Assembly (NCBI GenBank): GCA_934463115.1
Contig: CAKSIN010000011.1
Location: forward strand, 12,865-76,864
From: an uncultured Clostridia bacterium
GTDB taxonomy: Bacteria; Bacillota; Clostridia; UMGS1810
Length of the DNA: 64,000 bases
Direction of reading: 5' to 3'
Below the pieces are notes generated by a model. It did no database searches, was not told the origin of the DNA, and saw nothing but the letters and a program-made list of their open reading frames with translations. Position 1 is the stretch's first letter, and the number at the start of each line of letters is the position of its first letter. Positions 7,731-15,521 of this stretch are shown in pieces. The translations under genes were made by a program, and so were the position numbers.

Positions 7731-7928
7731 ATGATAAATAAAGGCGATAAAGTAATGATTATAGGCAGTGCCGAAGAAAACAAATACAATGGCTGTGTTT
7801 TTGAAGTTTTATCGGAGCCGTACAATATTTGTGGGTCAACAGTTGTCAAGATGAAATGCAACGAAACAGGCAAATATTTCGGCGGTGGATATGCTGTTGA
7901 ATTTTTGAAGAAAGTTGAGGCAGAGTAA
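7731..7928 (+). CDS. Small phage protein with SH3-like barrel pattern
   Basis: The 65-residue protein starts at ATG 7731 behind GAGGAG. Its pattern (KGDKVMIIGSAEENKYNG, then FEVLSEP, then STVVKMKC) suggests a small all-beta, SH3/KOW-like fold. No specific family is recognised. It sits in the middle of the early operon among tiny genes. Confidence 0.6.
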   Translation: MINKGDKVMIIGSAEENKYNGCVFEVLSEPYNICGSTVVKMKCNETGKYFGGGYAVEFLKKVEAE

Positions 7929-7929
7929 A

Positions 7930-8028
7930 ATGAAATTTGATGAAAAAGTAATTAATTTTATAAATGTATATCGTGACGAAGAAGCATTAAAAGCATTGAA
8001 AGGCGGTGCGGTACAATGCGTATATTAA
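7930..8028 (+). CDS. Very small early-operon ORF (32 aa)
   Basis: ATG 7930 follows the previous stop by two bases and the frame encodes 32 residues, mostly charged and helical (KVINFINVYRDEEALKALK). Its end overlaps the next gene by 13 bp. No ribosome site is convincing and no family is recognised; it may be a coupled leader peptide or a degraded gene. Confidence 0.35.
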   Translation: MKFDEKVINFINVYRDEEALKALKGGAVQCVY

Positions 8029-8198
8029 CAAAGATTAAGCAGTTATTTTGTAAACACTCTTTTGAAAAACATTATATTCCGTACGGTTTTAGGATTGTTG
8101 ATGGTTGGCTTGTACAAACGTTTGAGTACAAATGTTTAAAATGCGGGAAAACACAATTAAAAATCACTAAGCGAAAAGGCGGTAATGCAAATGAATAA
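8016..8198 (+). CDS. Small phage zinc-finger-like protein
   Basis: A 60-residue basic protein starts at ATG 8016 behind a weak GGCGG. It has FCKHSF near residue 12 and YKCLKCGK near residue 46, a C-x-H plus C-x2-C pattern typical of small phage zinc ribbons. No function is known. It overlaps both neighbours. Confidence 0.55.
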   Translation: MRILTKIKQLFCKHSFEKHYIPYGFRIVDGWLVQTFEYKCLKCGKTQLKITKRKGGNANE

Positions 8199-8250
8199 CA
8201 GATATATATTCAGAGGAAAGCGGAAAGGCAAGCAGTTACGGACAAATTGA
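8191..8250 (+). pseudogene. Truncated YopX-like phage protein
   Basis: The 19-codon frame begins MNNRYIFRGKRK, the characteristic start of YopX-family phage proteins, which normally run to 120-150 residues. It stops at TGA 8248-8250 and no further YopX sequence follows, so this looks like an N-terminal remnant after deletion. No ribosome site is needed for this interpretation. Confidence 0.55.
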
Positions 8251-8265
8251 ATGGAGGAAACGAAA

Positions 8266-8619
8266 ATGGAACGGATTAAAGTATGTCGGGAATGCAGACA
8301 TATATTTACAACATCGGTAAATTCGCAGATGTTCTGCAGTGCGGAGTGTCGGCAAAAAGCATACCGGAAGAAAAAGGCAATGCCGCGGGCGAGATGCCCG
8401 GTATGCGGGCGGATATTCAGCATAACCGATTCCAGGAAGAAATATTGCAGTGCGGCGTGTCGTTTGGGTTTGGATGACAACAAGCCGCGGAGCGGAAAGT
8501 GTGGTATCCAAGAAAAGGCGCTTGTTAATACTTGTCTATCGCTGGATGAAATAGCTAAGCTGGCGCGCGAGGCAGGAATGACATACGGTGAGTATGTGGC
8601 GAAGAACGGATTGAGGTGA
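8266..8619 (+). CDS. Double zinc-finger phage protein
   Basis: The 117-residue protein starts at ATG 8266; an upstream in-frame ATG at 8251 overlaps the ribosome site GGAGG and is rejected. It carries two similar fingers: C-x2-C...FCSAEC (residues ~7-29) and CPVCGRIF...YCSAAC (~44-65), each a C-x2-C-x(n)-C-x3-C pattern. A helical tail ends DEIAKLAREAGMTYGEYV, a HTH-like segment seen in small phage DNA-binding proteins. Nucleic-acid binding is likely; the specific role is unknown. Confidence 0.7.
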   Translation: MERIKVCRECRHIFTTSVNSQMFCSAECRQKAYRKKKAMPRARCPVCGRIFSITDSRKKYCSAACRLGLDDNKPRSGKCGIQEKALVNTCLSLDEIAKLAREAGMTYGEYVAKNGLR

Positions 8620-8626
8620 CGCGCGG

Positions 8627-9025
8627 ATGAAAGAGATACAGAGCAGTAATCCGATTGAAAGAATGTACTTGATGTTTCGGAGAGAACTTGACGAAATGTG
8701 GATACCGGAGGATATTCAAAGAATGGATGTGCGGCGGATTAAGTTTGACGGCAAGACTGTCGGCATGATGTGTGTGCGCATTGTCGGTTACGGTGCGTAC
8801 ATAGACTGCATTTATGTGTTGCCGAAGTTTCGACGCAGAGGATTGGCAAGAAAGGCAGTACTTGAGTGGTACGCGGACAATGACTGGCGCGATGAGATTA
8901 GGCTGCACATCATCAACAACAACGACGCGGCGATGTGGTTCTGGAAGTCAATATTCCAGCTGGAAATGATTGAAAGAAACGACATTGACACATTGTACAG
9001 AATAGTGGATTTTGAGAGGGTGTGA
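8627..9025 (+). CDS. GNAT-family acetyltransferase
   Basis: The 132-residue protein contains the acetyl-CoA-binding motif of GNAT enzymes (VLPKFRRRGLARKAV, residues ~65-80) after a beta strand, then INNNDAAMWFWKSIFQLE, the usual motif-B region. The length is near the minimum for the fold. It would transfer an acetyl group to an unknown amine. Within the phage early operon it could modify a host protein or a toxin; both are guesses. Confidence 0.75.
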   Translation: MKEIQSSNPIERMYLMFRRELDEMWIPEDIQRMDVRRIKFDGKTVGMMCVRIVGYGAYIDCIYVLPKFRRRGLARKAVLEWYADNDWRDEIRLHIINNNDAAMWFWKSIFQLEMIERNDIDTLYRIVDFERV

Positions 9026-9029
9026 CGAT

Positions 9030-9308
9030 ATGAACAAAGAAATGAGACGGACGGTTATCGGCAGTATTGCCGGTGTTGGAATGATAGTATTCGGAATATG
9101 TTCCGCACAGCCGGAGGCAGCAAATGAAACAATATGCCCGGTTGCGACTGTGGAATACACAGTGCAGGACGGTGACAGCCTCTGGAGCATAGCGGAGGAA
9201 CAATACGGCAGAGAGAAAGCAACGGAATATGCCGCAAAAATCGGCAGTGTGAACAATATCGATAACATCATCTATCCCGGTGAAATAATCAGAATACCGG
9301 CAGAGTGA
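9030..9308 (+). CDS. Membrane-anchored LysM-domain protein
   Basis: The 92-residue protein starts at ATG 9030 behind GAGGGTG; the in-frame TTG at 9012 is less likely. An N-terminal hydrophobic span (about residues 8-25, VIGSIAGVGMIVFGIC) acts as signal or anchor. A LysM domain follows (EYTVQDGDSLWSIAEEQYG ... IIYPGEIIRIP), which binds N-acetylglucosamine chains of peptidoglycan. An envelope LysM protein in the early operon, away from the lysis genes, suggests alteration of the host surface rather than lysis. Confidence 0.8.
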   Translation: MNKEMRRTVIGSIAGVGMIVFGICSAQPEAANETICPVATVEYTVQDGDSLWSIAEEQYGREKATEYAAKIGSVNNIDNIIYPGEIIRIPAE

Positions 9309-9324
9309 TAAGGGGGGAATGGAA

Positions 9325-9567
9325 ATGGCAATATCAAAATTCAGAGTGGCACTTGAAGACACGGGAAAGACTCAGACGGCACTGCTTCGCGAGATTCAGA
9401 AGCGCGGATATCCGACACTGAACGTGCAGCGGTTAAGCAGCATCGGCACGGGAGTGCTGCATGGACCGCAGGCAGATGCAATATGCAAGCTGGCAGAGCA
9501 GATTATTGATGAGTGGCGCACGGCGGACAGAATAGCAAGGGAGCGCCGAAAGGATGTATCTGCATGA
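9325..9567 (+). CDS. Small HTH-like protein before the transposase
   Basis: About 80 residues; ATG 9325 is chosen because a GGGGGG ribosome site lies 8 bp before it, while ATG 9319 is too close. Helical segments around TQTALLREIQKRGYP and LNVQRLSSIGTGVLHGP look like a short DNA-binding domain in the place that Ner holds in Mu. Its stop overlaps the transposase start (ATGA), so the two are coupled. A Ner-like regulatory role is inference from position. Confidence 0.6.
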   Translation: MAISKFRVALEDTGKTQTALLREIQKRGYPTLNVQRLSSIGTGVLHGPQADAICKLAEQIIDEWRTADRIARERRKDVSA

Positions 9568-11516
9568 GCTATTTAACAGTTAAAGAGGTTGCGGAATTGG
9601 CAGGATGCAATGAACGATTTGTTCAGCGCAAAGCAAAAGACGGTAGCTGGTTGTCTATAAAGGATATAGATGATTATAATCGCCCTCAATATCGTTTTGC
9701 GGTGTCGGACTTGCCTCCCGACATACAGCGCCGCTACTACAGCAAGCAGCGCGCGCAGATAACAGAGTGTTCCCTGCCTATCAGCAACGAGGCTATCGAA
9801 GAATTAAGCGATGAGGAACGCGCAGAGGTTAAAATGTGGGCGGGGTTAATTGAACGGTGGCAAATTGCGCGTCAGAATTTTGAAAAGAAAACGGATGCGG
9901 ATAAATATTTCGTCAATGCCGTTAAGCTGGAAAAAGGCCCGCTATTCCCGATAAGCGAATGCACTTTGTATCGTAAGTGGAAAGCATACAAAGCCGGAGA
10001 CATCAAAGGGTTGTTGGACAAGCGCGGCGGATATACCAAAGGGCAAAGCAATATTCCCGATGAAGTGTGGGACTACTTCATATACTGTTACTTAGACCAG
10101 CGGCAGCTGTCAATCAGACAGTGCTATAATCATGCGGTGCAGTGGGCTAAGGAATATTGCCCGGAATCTGTCGAAACACTGCCCTGCTATGCATCATTCG
10201 GGCGCAGGCTCCACAATGAGATTCCGAAAGCAACGGTTATTGCAGGACGTGAGGGTGAAAAAGCATTCAGCGACAGAGCCGCACCATATATCAACAGGCT
10301 GTACGATGAGTTAAAACCTAATGATTATTGGATAGCCGACAACCACACACTGGATATTATATCGCAGTACGATGACGGCAGCGGAACGCACAGGCTGTCA
10401 CTCACCGCCTTTATAGACGCAAGGAGCGGAGTTATGGTTGGGTGGAATCTGACGGACAACCCGAACAGCCAAAGCACAGTATTGGCACTCCGAAAGGCCA
10501 TATTGCGGTTCGGAATACCTAAAAAAGTGTATTTTGATAACGGTTCGGAGTTCCTAACACACGATTTAGCCGGAAGAGGACACAGGACAAAGAAGAATGC
10601 CGACTTGATTAATAATCCGCCTCCTGTTTTTCAGAGACTCGGCATGATAATGACAAATGCAATAGTGCGGAACGCTAAGGCAAAGCCGATTGAGCGAACA
10701 TTCAGTACATTCAAAGGCTCGGTAAGCCGAATGTTTGAAACATTTTGCGGCGGAAACGTGACGGAGCGACCGGAACAGCTGAAATATATACTCAAAGCCG
10801 GAAAGATACCAACCGACAGCGAATTGCGCGAGGTAATTGATGACCTCATAGACGGCATATATAACGTGGGCGAATACGGCGGAAAGGTTGCGGCGGACAA
10901 AGGAAAAAGACGTATAGACGTGTGGAACAAGCATATAACCGAAATTCGCAAGCCTGTCAATGAGGATGACCTTAACCTGATGCTGCTGCGCTCGGCAAGA
11001 CCGCAGACTGTCAAGAGAAACGGTGTGTATCTGAAAATATCCGGCGAAAAGCTGGAATATTGGGATGAAAACACCTGGAGAATGCTCGGCGAAAAGGTAT
11101 ATATCCGATACAACCCCGAAGAGCTCAACAATGTGAGGATATACAATGCAGATGATGACAGATACATATGCACACTTCCGCTGTCGGCAGAAACGTCTAT
11201 CAAATTCGACGCTACAAATGAAGAGGTGGCGCTGGCACAGAGAAAAGTACACGAAGTACACCGCTCTATCCGCAAAAGTGTGGCAGAGTACAAAGAAAGG
11301 TTATCACCGGAAAAGCGAATTGACATTCTTGACATGCAGATTCGCCGCGCTCATGAGGGCAAAGGCGGAATGAAGATAGAGCAGCCGAATATAATCGTTC
11401 CGGTAATGTCGGACGAAAAGCAGGAGGAATATGTGCACAAAACAGCCGTGGGACAATCGGCGGTTGTAATTGATATTAACAAGATGAACGCAAATGCCGA
11501 AAGGCGCAAAAGATAA
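9564..11516 (+). CDS. MuA-like DDE transposase
   Basis: The 650-residue protein starts at ATG 9564, overlapping the preceding stop. Residues 1-60 form a winged-helix/MerR-like Mu DNA-binding domain (LTVKEVAELAGCNERFVQRK). The RNase-H-like catalytic core spans about 250-385 with D259 (WIADN), D325 (YFDNGSEF) and E377 (KPIERTF), close to MuA's D269, D336 and E392. A Mu-type beta-barrel follows near 470-545 (VYIRYNPEE). The length matches MuA (663). With its MuB partner it should bind the terminal repeats, join the phage ends to new targets and leave 5-bp duplications, as seen at this site. Confidence 0.95.
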   Translation: MSYLTVKEVAELAGCNERFVQRKAKDGSWLSIKDIDDYNRPQYRFAVSDLPPDIQRRYYSKQRAQITECSLPISNEAIEELSDEERAEVKMWAGLIERWQIARQNFEKKTDADKYFVNAVKLEKGPLFPISECTLYRKWKAYKAGDIKGLLDKRGGYTKGQSNIPDEVWDYFIYCYLDQRQLSIRQCYNHAVQWAKEYCPESVETLPCYASFGRRLHNEIPKATVIAGREGEKAFSDRAAPYINRLYDELKPNDYWIADNHTLDIISQYDDGSGTHRLSLTAFIDARSGVMVGWNLTDNPNSQSTVLALRKAILRFGIPKKVYFDNGSEFLTHDLAGRGHRTKKNADLINNPPPVFQRLGMIMTNAIVRNAKAKPIERTFSTFKGSVSRMFETFCGGNVTERPEQLKYILKAGKIPTDSELREVIDDLIDGIYNVGEYGGKVAADKGKRRIDVWNKHITEIRKPVNEDDLNLMLLRSARPQTVKRNGVYLKISGEKLEYWDENTWRMLGEKVYIRYNPEELNNVRIYNADDDRYICTLPLSAETSIKFDATNEEVALAQRKVHEVHRSIRKSVAEYKERLSPEKRIDILDMQIRRAHEGKGGMKIEQPNIIVPVMSDEKQEEYVHKTAVGQSAVVIDINKMNANAERRKR

Positions 11517-11531
11517 GGAGGATATAGAAAA

Positions 11532-12464
11532 ATGAAACAGTACAGTGATGAGAGAAAAAGAGAACTTATTGCAAAAGCTGAAGACCTGGCAAAGGAACTC
11601 GGCAGCATGAGCAAGGTGTGTGACCTCACCGGAATCAAACCGGCAGTGATGAGCGGTTTGCGCTCCGGCAAATATACCGGGAATGTGGATGCGCAGTGTG
11701 AAGTGCTGGAAGCATATTTCGGAGCGAGAGAAGAGGCGGCAGAGCTGGACGCAGGGAATGCAGTCGGCGAATATGTCCCAACGTCTATAAGTGAAAATGT
11801 GTATGCTATAATCCGAAATTGTCAGCTAAAGGGCGGCCTTGCAATAGCTTGCGGCGATGCCGGAGTCGGAAAGACGAAAGCAGCCGAAAAGTTTGTTGCC
11901 GATAATCCGAATCTTGCAATTATGATAACGGTTAATCCGTGTTTAAAGGGCATTAAAAGCGTGTTAAAGTTGCTCGGCGAGCAGCTGGATGCAGGTGGCA
12001 AAACCATTGATGACATGTGGCTGGAGATTGCCGACAGGCTGCGCGACAAAATGGTTATAATCTTTGATGAGGCGCAGCATTTGCCGATAAAGACCATTGA
12101 ATCGCTCCGCGCGTTCTCGGATTATTTTGCAGCCAAAGGGCAAACTCTCGGGATAGTGTTTATCGGCAATATTGAGGCGGTGCATAACTTTGCCGGGAAT
12201 AAGAGAGCCGACTTTGCTCAGATAGTAAACCGAACAAAGCAGAACAGGCAGTACTACTCAAAACAGATAACCAAGAAAGACATTGAATTACTGTTTCCTG
12301 CTCTTGCCGGGAAAGCTCCGGAGCTGGAGCTTCTGCACAAAATCGCTCAAAGCAGACAGGCACTGCGCGGTGCTACCAACCTATTCAGCAACGCGAGCGA
12401 CAACGAGAATATTACATATGACGGTTTAATCGCCATGGCGAAAGAAATGCAAATGGCAATATGA
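11532..12464 (+). CDS. MuB-like AAA+ ATPase (target-DNA activator)
   Basis: The 310-residue protein starts behind AAGGAGGAT. An N-terminal HTH (residues ~20-60, LGSMSKVCDLTGIKPAVMS) is followed by an AAA+ domain with Walker A CGDAGVGKT (~107-115) and Walker B MVIIFDEAQHLP (~171-182). MuB coats target DNA in an ATP-dependent way, delivers it to MuA and protects phage DNA from self-integration. The size equals MuB (312). It directly follows the transposase gene, the Mu A-B order. Confidence 0.93.
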   Translation: MKQYSDERKRELIAKAEDLAKELGSMSKVCDLTGIKPAVMSGLRSGKYTGNVDAQCEVLEAYFGAREEAAELDAGNAVGEYVPTSISENVYAIIRNCQLKGGLAIACGDAGVGKTKAAEKFVADNPNLAIMITVNPCLKGIKSVLKLLGEQLDAGGKTIDDMWLEIADRLRDKMVIIFDEAQHLPIKTIESLRAFSDYFAAKGQTLGIVFIGNIEAVHNFAGNKRADFAQIVNRTKQNRQYYSKQITKKDIELLFPALAGKAPELELLHKIAQSRQALRGATNLFSNASDNENITYDGLIAMAKEMQMAI

Positions 12465-12478
12465 GAGGAGAAAATACT

Positions 12479-12742
12479 ATGATATATCACAAAAGGCTCA
12501 CCAAAACGGGGGCACTCACTTTAACAAAAGACATCCGCACGCGCTCCGGGATTCGTCCCGGGCAGGCGGTTGATGTCGAGATAAGCGCAACGGGTGTTAT
12601 TATCATCAAAAAGCATACAAAAACATGCTTTTGTTGCGGAGGCAGCGAGGATGTTGTTAAATTCGTAAATTACGAGATATGCAAAAAATGCGCGGATAAG
12701 CTGCACAAGAGATTTGAGAGGGGGAACGGGCAAGATGACTGA
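12479..12742 (+). CDS. AbrB/SpoVT-type DNA-binding protein with zinc knuckle
   Basis: The 87-residue protein starts at ATG 12479 behind GAGGAG. Residues 1-45 look like an AbrB/SpoVT swapped-hairpin domain (ALTLTKDIRTRSGIRPGQAV then VEISATGVIIIKK). C-x2-C at ~51-54 (CFCCGG) and C-x2-C at ~72-75 (CKKC) form a probable zinc site. It follows MuB by 14 bp and overlaps the next gene by 8 bp. A transcriptional role in the early-to-middle shift is plausible but not shown. Confidence 0.7.
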   Translation: MIYHKRLTKTGALTLTKDIRTRSGIRPGQAVDVEISATGVIIIKKHTKTCFCCGGSEDVVKFVNYEICKKCADKLHKRFERGNGQDD

Positions 12743-13391
12743 GAATGAGACTATGATGAATGTGAACAAGCTGTGCAAAATTAATGCCGAGATTGACAGA
12801 CTTGCCAAGGAAAAAGAAAAGCTCGAGGGCATGTTTCTTACCGAGGCGCAAAGCGTATTCGACAACAAGAAAACAAAGAGCGTGCACTATTACGGCGAGG
12901 GACACAATGAAATATGCGTTACTCTGGCGGACAAGGTTGAAATCAACAAGCCGAATATAATCAAGAAGTTACTCGGTGACAACAGTGATATGCTGCTAAC
13001 CAGGCGGACGGTTTGGAGTTTGCGAAAGAGTGACATAAAAAAGACTCTTGCCGGGATTTTCAAAAATGAATTCTGGAACGTCAGCAAAAAAAGTATCCTG
13101 TGCGAATACATAAGCGACCTGGATGTGATTAAAACATGCATGCAAAAGGTGCGCGGTGTGGATTTTGAAAAAGATGTAAAAGCTCTGATGTTCTTTGCCG
13201 ATATGGACAGAGCAAATGCGGAACTGGTGGCATATATGATTAATGAGTCTGTATGTTATGAAAACTTTATAGGACTCATAAGCTCCGGAGAATTTGCGGA
13301 CAATCCTGAAAAGGCATTTGAAGTGATAAACAGAGCGGTTACGGTAACGACATCGCCGAAGATAAAAGCGACCTACGGAGTCGGTGAATGA
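12735..13391 (+). CDS. Unknown early phage protein in the place of Gam
   Basis: The 218-residue protein starts at ATG 12735, 10-15 bp after a GAGAGGGGGAAC stretch. Residues ~10-40 are a charged coiled coil (INAEIDRLAKEKEKLE); a mixed alpha/beta part follows (KTKSVHYYGEGHNEICVTL, then KVEINKPNIIKKLLG). In Mu the genes after B include the nuclease inhibitor Gam, which also begins with a coiled coil. I cannot confirm Gam homology from sequence reading alone and leave it unnamed. Confidence 0.6.
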   Translation: MTENETMMNVNKLCKINAEIDRLAKEKEKLEGMFLTEAQSVFDNKKTKSVHYYGEGHNEICVTLADKVEINKPNIIKKLLGDNSDMLLTRRTVWSLRKSDIKKTLAGIFKNEFWNVSKKSILCEYISDLDVIKTCMQKVRGVDFEKDVKALMFFADMDRANAELVAYMINESVCYENFIGLISSGEFADNPEKAFEVINRAVTVTTSPKIKATYGVGE

Positions 13392-13392
13392 T

Positions 13393-13815
13393 ATGGATAA
13401 AAAGAACTATACCGCTGCACTGTGGTGCCGGGCGAAAGAACTCGGATTGGATGCTGAAGAATTGCATTTGGTTGTGCGAAAGATAACGCGCTCTGATTCA
13501 ATATCGGCACTAAGTGACAAGCAAAAAATATGTGTGCTTAAGGAGTTGGAGCGATACGGCGCAAACAACCGAATAACCGCAAACCAGCGAGGGTATATAT
13601 TCCGCCTGATGTATGTGCTGGTTGAAGTTTCGCCGAAAGATACAACCCTTTCCGAGCGGCTGTGCGGAGTAATTCAAAAGGTTACCGGGAAAGTTGCGGA
13701 TTCTTCAAATCCGCTCCGTGGAATCAGCAAGGCAGAAGCTGCGGAAGTTATTGAAACCCTTAAGCGGTATATCAATACCGAGAATCGGAAGAAAGCGAGG
13801 GAAACGGATGGATGA
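13393..13815 (+). CDS. GemA/gp16-family phage regulatory protein
   Basis: About 140 residues; ATG 13393 is preferred, with a GTG at 13384 as alternative. The start (DKKNYTAALWCRAKELGLDA) and RITANQRGYIFRLMYVL fit the Mu gp16/GemA family (PF06252), a small helical protein linked in Mu to host gene modulation and gyrase-related effects. As in Mu, it stands directly before Mor. Its stop overlaps the next start. Confidence 0.8.
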   Translation: MDKKNYTAALWCRAKELGLDAEELHLVVRKITRSDSISALSDKQKICVLKELERYGANNRITANQRGYIFRLMYVLVEVSPKDTTLSERLCGVIQKVTGKVADSSNPLRGISKAEAAEVIETLKRYINTENRKKARETDG

Positions 13816-14122
13816 AGATGATATCAAAAAACTGCCGGAATTGTATCAGACGCTCATAGAGCTTATCGGCGAAGAAAACATGCTGACGCTTGCAAAAAAC
13901 TTTGACGGTGAGGCGGTGTATTTTCCGAAATACGAAGCAATATACCGCGGAATCCGCGACCGCGAAATTGTTGCAGCCTTTAACGGCGGTAATTACAAAG
14001 AGTTAGCAAGAAAATATGACCTTAGCGAAAATCACATACGGCGAATCATTGCCGATTCCGGGCAAAAGGACAGTTTTTTCCCTCAAGAGGGACAATTCAG
14101 TATGTTTGACGATAACAAGTAA
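13808..14122 (+). CDS. mor: Mor-like middle transcription activator
   Basis: The 104-residue protein starts at ATG 13808 behind GAGGG. An N-terminal helical region (LPELYQTLIELIGEENMLTLAKNF) precedes the beta strand VYFPKYEAIYRGIRDR and a C-terminal HTH (KELARKYDLSENHIRRIIAD), the layout of the Mor/C family (PF08765). Mor dimers bind a dyad before a promoter with a poor -35 box and recruit RNA polymerase. Such a dyad lies at 14187-14205, directly downstream of this gene and its terminator. It closes the early operon. Confidence 0.9.
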   Translation: MDEDDIKKLPELYQTLIELIGEENMLTLAKNFDGEAVYFPKYEAIYRGIRDREIVAAFNGGNYKELARKYDLSENHIRRIIADSGQKDSFFPQEGQFSMFDDNK

Positions 14123-14143
14123 ACACGGCACAAAAAGCACAGA

Positions 14144-14168
14144 AAAGAGCCTTTCGGGGCTCTTTTTT
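14144..14168 (+). terminator. Intrinsic terminator ending the early operon
   Basis: AAAGAGCC (14144-14151) and GGCTCTTT (14158-14165) form an 8-bp stem with a 6-nt loop followed by T6 in all. It lies 22 bp after the Mor stop and separates early from middle transcription. Confidence 0.9.
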
Positions 14169-14186
14169 GTTGCATAAAAACACAAA

Positions 14187-14224
14187 ATATCTTGTTTGAA
14201 GATATATTATAAAAATGATAGAAT
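14187..14224 (+). promoter_or_regulatory. Putative Mor-dependent middle promoter with dyad
   Basis: ATATCTT-N5-AAGATAT (14187-14205) is a perfect 7-bp dyad. A TAGAAT -10-like box lies at 14219-14224 and there is no proper -35 box at the right distance, as expected for an activator-dependent promoter. The dyad centre would be around -35 from a start near 14231. It stands between the early terminator and the first middle gene. Assignment to Mor is inference from position and architecture. Confidence 0.6.
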
Positions 14225-14255
14225 AGAGGCAGAAACAAACAAAGGAGCGGGCGGT

Positions 14256-14621
14256 ATGGCAGAATCCATTATTACATCGGTTATATCTTTGGTAATAACC
14301 ACAATAGTCGGGATTATCGGGTATTTTTTAAAGCAGACAATAACCCGTGTTGATAAAGCCGAGGGCAAGATTGAGGGAATGCCCGAGCGGTATGTTGCGG
14401 TTAAGACATACAATAAGGACATCGGAACTATTACAACCGAAGTCAAGGACATAAAGAACGACATTAAGGCTTTTCAGAGCGGATATTTGAGCAAAGATGA
14501 CTTTATCCGCGAAATGTCGCAGATGAACCGAAAATTTGAATTATTGGAAAAGAAGTTTGATTCATCGGCGCGGCGCACGGATGAGAAACTCGACAAGGTA
14601 ATCGCAAATCTGAGAAGATAG
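14256..14621 (+). CDS. Membrane coiled-coil protein, Mu gp25 (DUF2730)-like position
   Basis: The 121-residue protein starts at ATG 14256 behind GGAGCGGGCGG. One transmembrane span (residues ~5-25, ITSVISLVITTIVGIIGYFL) is followed by a long heptad-like helix to the end. This topology and its place just before gp26- and gp27-like genes match Mu gp25. The role of that family is unknown; a membrane anchor for later assembly steps is one option. Confidence 0.65.
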   Translation: MAESIITSVISLVITTIVGIIGYFLKQTITRVDKAEGKIEGMPERYVAVKTYNKDIGTITTEVKDIKNDIKAFQSGYLSKDDFIREMSQMNRKFELLEKKFDSSARRTDEKLDKVIANLRR

Positions 14622-14631
14622 GAGTGGCAAC

Positions 14632-14964
14632 GTGAATAAGAATGATATAATAAAAAAAGCGGAAGCGGCAAGCTTCAGACAATCAAACGGCGAAGTTATG
14701 CGCACGCTCACCATATGCGGAATAAAGTACAAAAAGCTGTCGACGCTGCTGTCGGTAATGCAGGCATACGGTATGGCAGATGATGAATTTATATCATCGG
14801 TAAATTATCTCCACCTGTCCGGATATATTGATATACGGAGAATTGACAACCATGTCAAAGCCGACTTGTCCGACTGCTCATATGAAGAATGCGAGGCGCG
14901 TATACTCCCGGCCGGGGAAAAGCTCATGAAAGGATTTACAACAGATGAAGCTGTGGAGGTGTAG
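14632..14964 (+). CDS. Winged-helix protein, Mu gp26-like
   Basis: The 110-residue protein starts at GTG 14632 behind GGAG. The region YKKLSTLLSVMQAYGMADDEFISSVNYLHLSGYIDI reads as a winged helix, and the tail (ILPAGEKLMKGF) resembles the end of the small wHTH proteins found between gp25 and gp27 in Mu-like phages. Identification rests on fold pattern and gene order. Confidence 0.6.
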   Translation: MNKNDIIKKAEAASFRQSNGEVMRTLTICGIKYKKLSTLLSVMQAYGMADDEFISSVNYLHLSGYIDIRRIDNHVKADLSDCSYEECEARILPAGEKLMKGFTTDEAVEV

Positions 14965-14966
14965 AC

Positions 14967-15521
14967 GTGAGTAAAAGGAACAGGAAATGCAGCAAGGTTG
15001 ACAGACTGCCGCTGAAAGTTAAAGACGCGGTGGAACAAATGATGCTTAATCCTACCATTACATACAAAGAAATAGCGGAATATATTCAGAACAAGGGATA
15101 TGAAATATCGCTGTCGTCCGTGCAGAGACATGCTGCGAATCTGAACGAATCGGCATCAACGCTGCGCATGGCTCAAGAGAATTTTGCAGTAATAATGCGT
15201 GAGCTGGCGAAATATCCGAATTTAGACACCACCGAGGGTATTATCAGACTGCTGTCCAACTACACGCTGGAGGCCATAAACAATGTGCCGGAGGAACGCT
15301 GGAAAGACATGGATCCGCTCAAGCTTATGAAACAGGCTACAGCCTTAACCAGAGCGGCGGCATATAAGTCAAAGATTGATGTTGACTGTCAGAATCAACT
15401 TGACCGCGGCATGGAAGCTGTTAAGGACACTTTATTTGAAACCATGGCAAAAGACAATCCGAAGCTGTATGAGCAGATGAAGAAATACATAGCACGCAAA
15501 GAAAGGGAGCTGGAAAAATGA
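14967..15521 (+). CDS. DUF3486/Mu gp27-like protein (probable small terminase)
   Basis: The 184-residue protein starts at GTG 14967 behind GGAGGTG. Its opening (RLPLKVKDAVEQMMLNP then TYKEIAEYIQNKGYEISLSSVQRH) is the HTH characteristic of DUF3486, Mu gp27. A helical middle and a basic C-terminus follow. gp27-type proteins lie before the large terminase and are proposed to recognise phage DNA for packaging. Here it is separated from TerL by the NusG paralogue. Its stop overlaps that gene's start by 4 bp. Confidence 0.85.
   Translation: MSKRNRKCSKVDRLPLKVKDAVEQMMLNPTITYKEIAEYIQNKGYEISLSSVQRHAANLNESASTLRMAQENFAVIMRELAKYPNLDTTEGIIRLLSNYTLEAINNVPEERWKDMDPLKLMKQATALTRAAAYKSKIDVDCQNQLDRGMEAVKDTLFETMAKDNPKLYEQMKKYIARKERELEK

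Noticed and set aside
10566..11335. Two antisense frames of more than 230 codons inside the transposase gene
   Set aside because: They are shadows of the well-supported MuA-like gene with no ribosome sites or domain sense.
12735..13391. Naming this gene as the Gam nuclease inhibitor
   Set aside because: Only the location and a coiled-coil start agree; no clear family motif could be read, so it is left as unknown.
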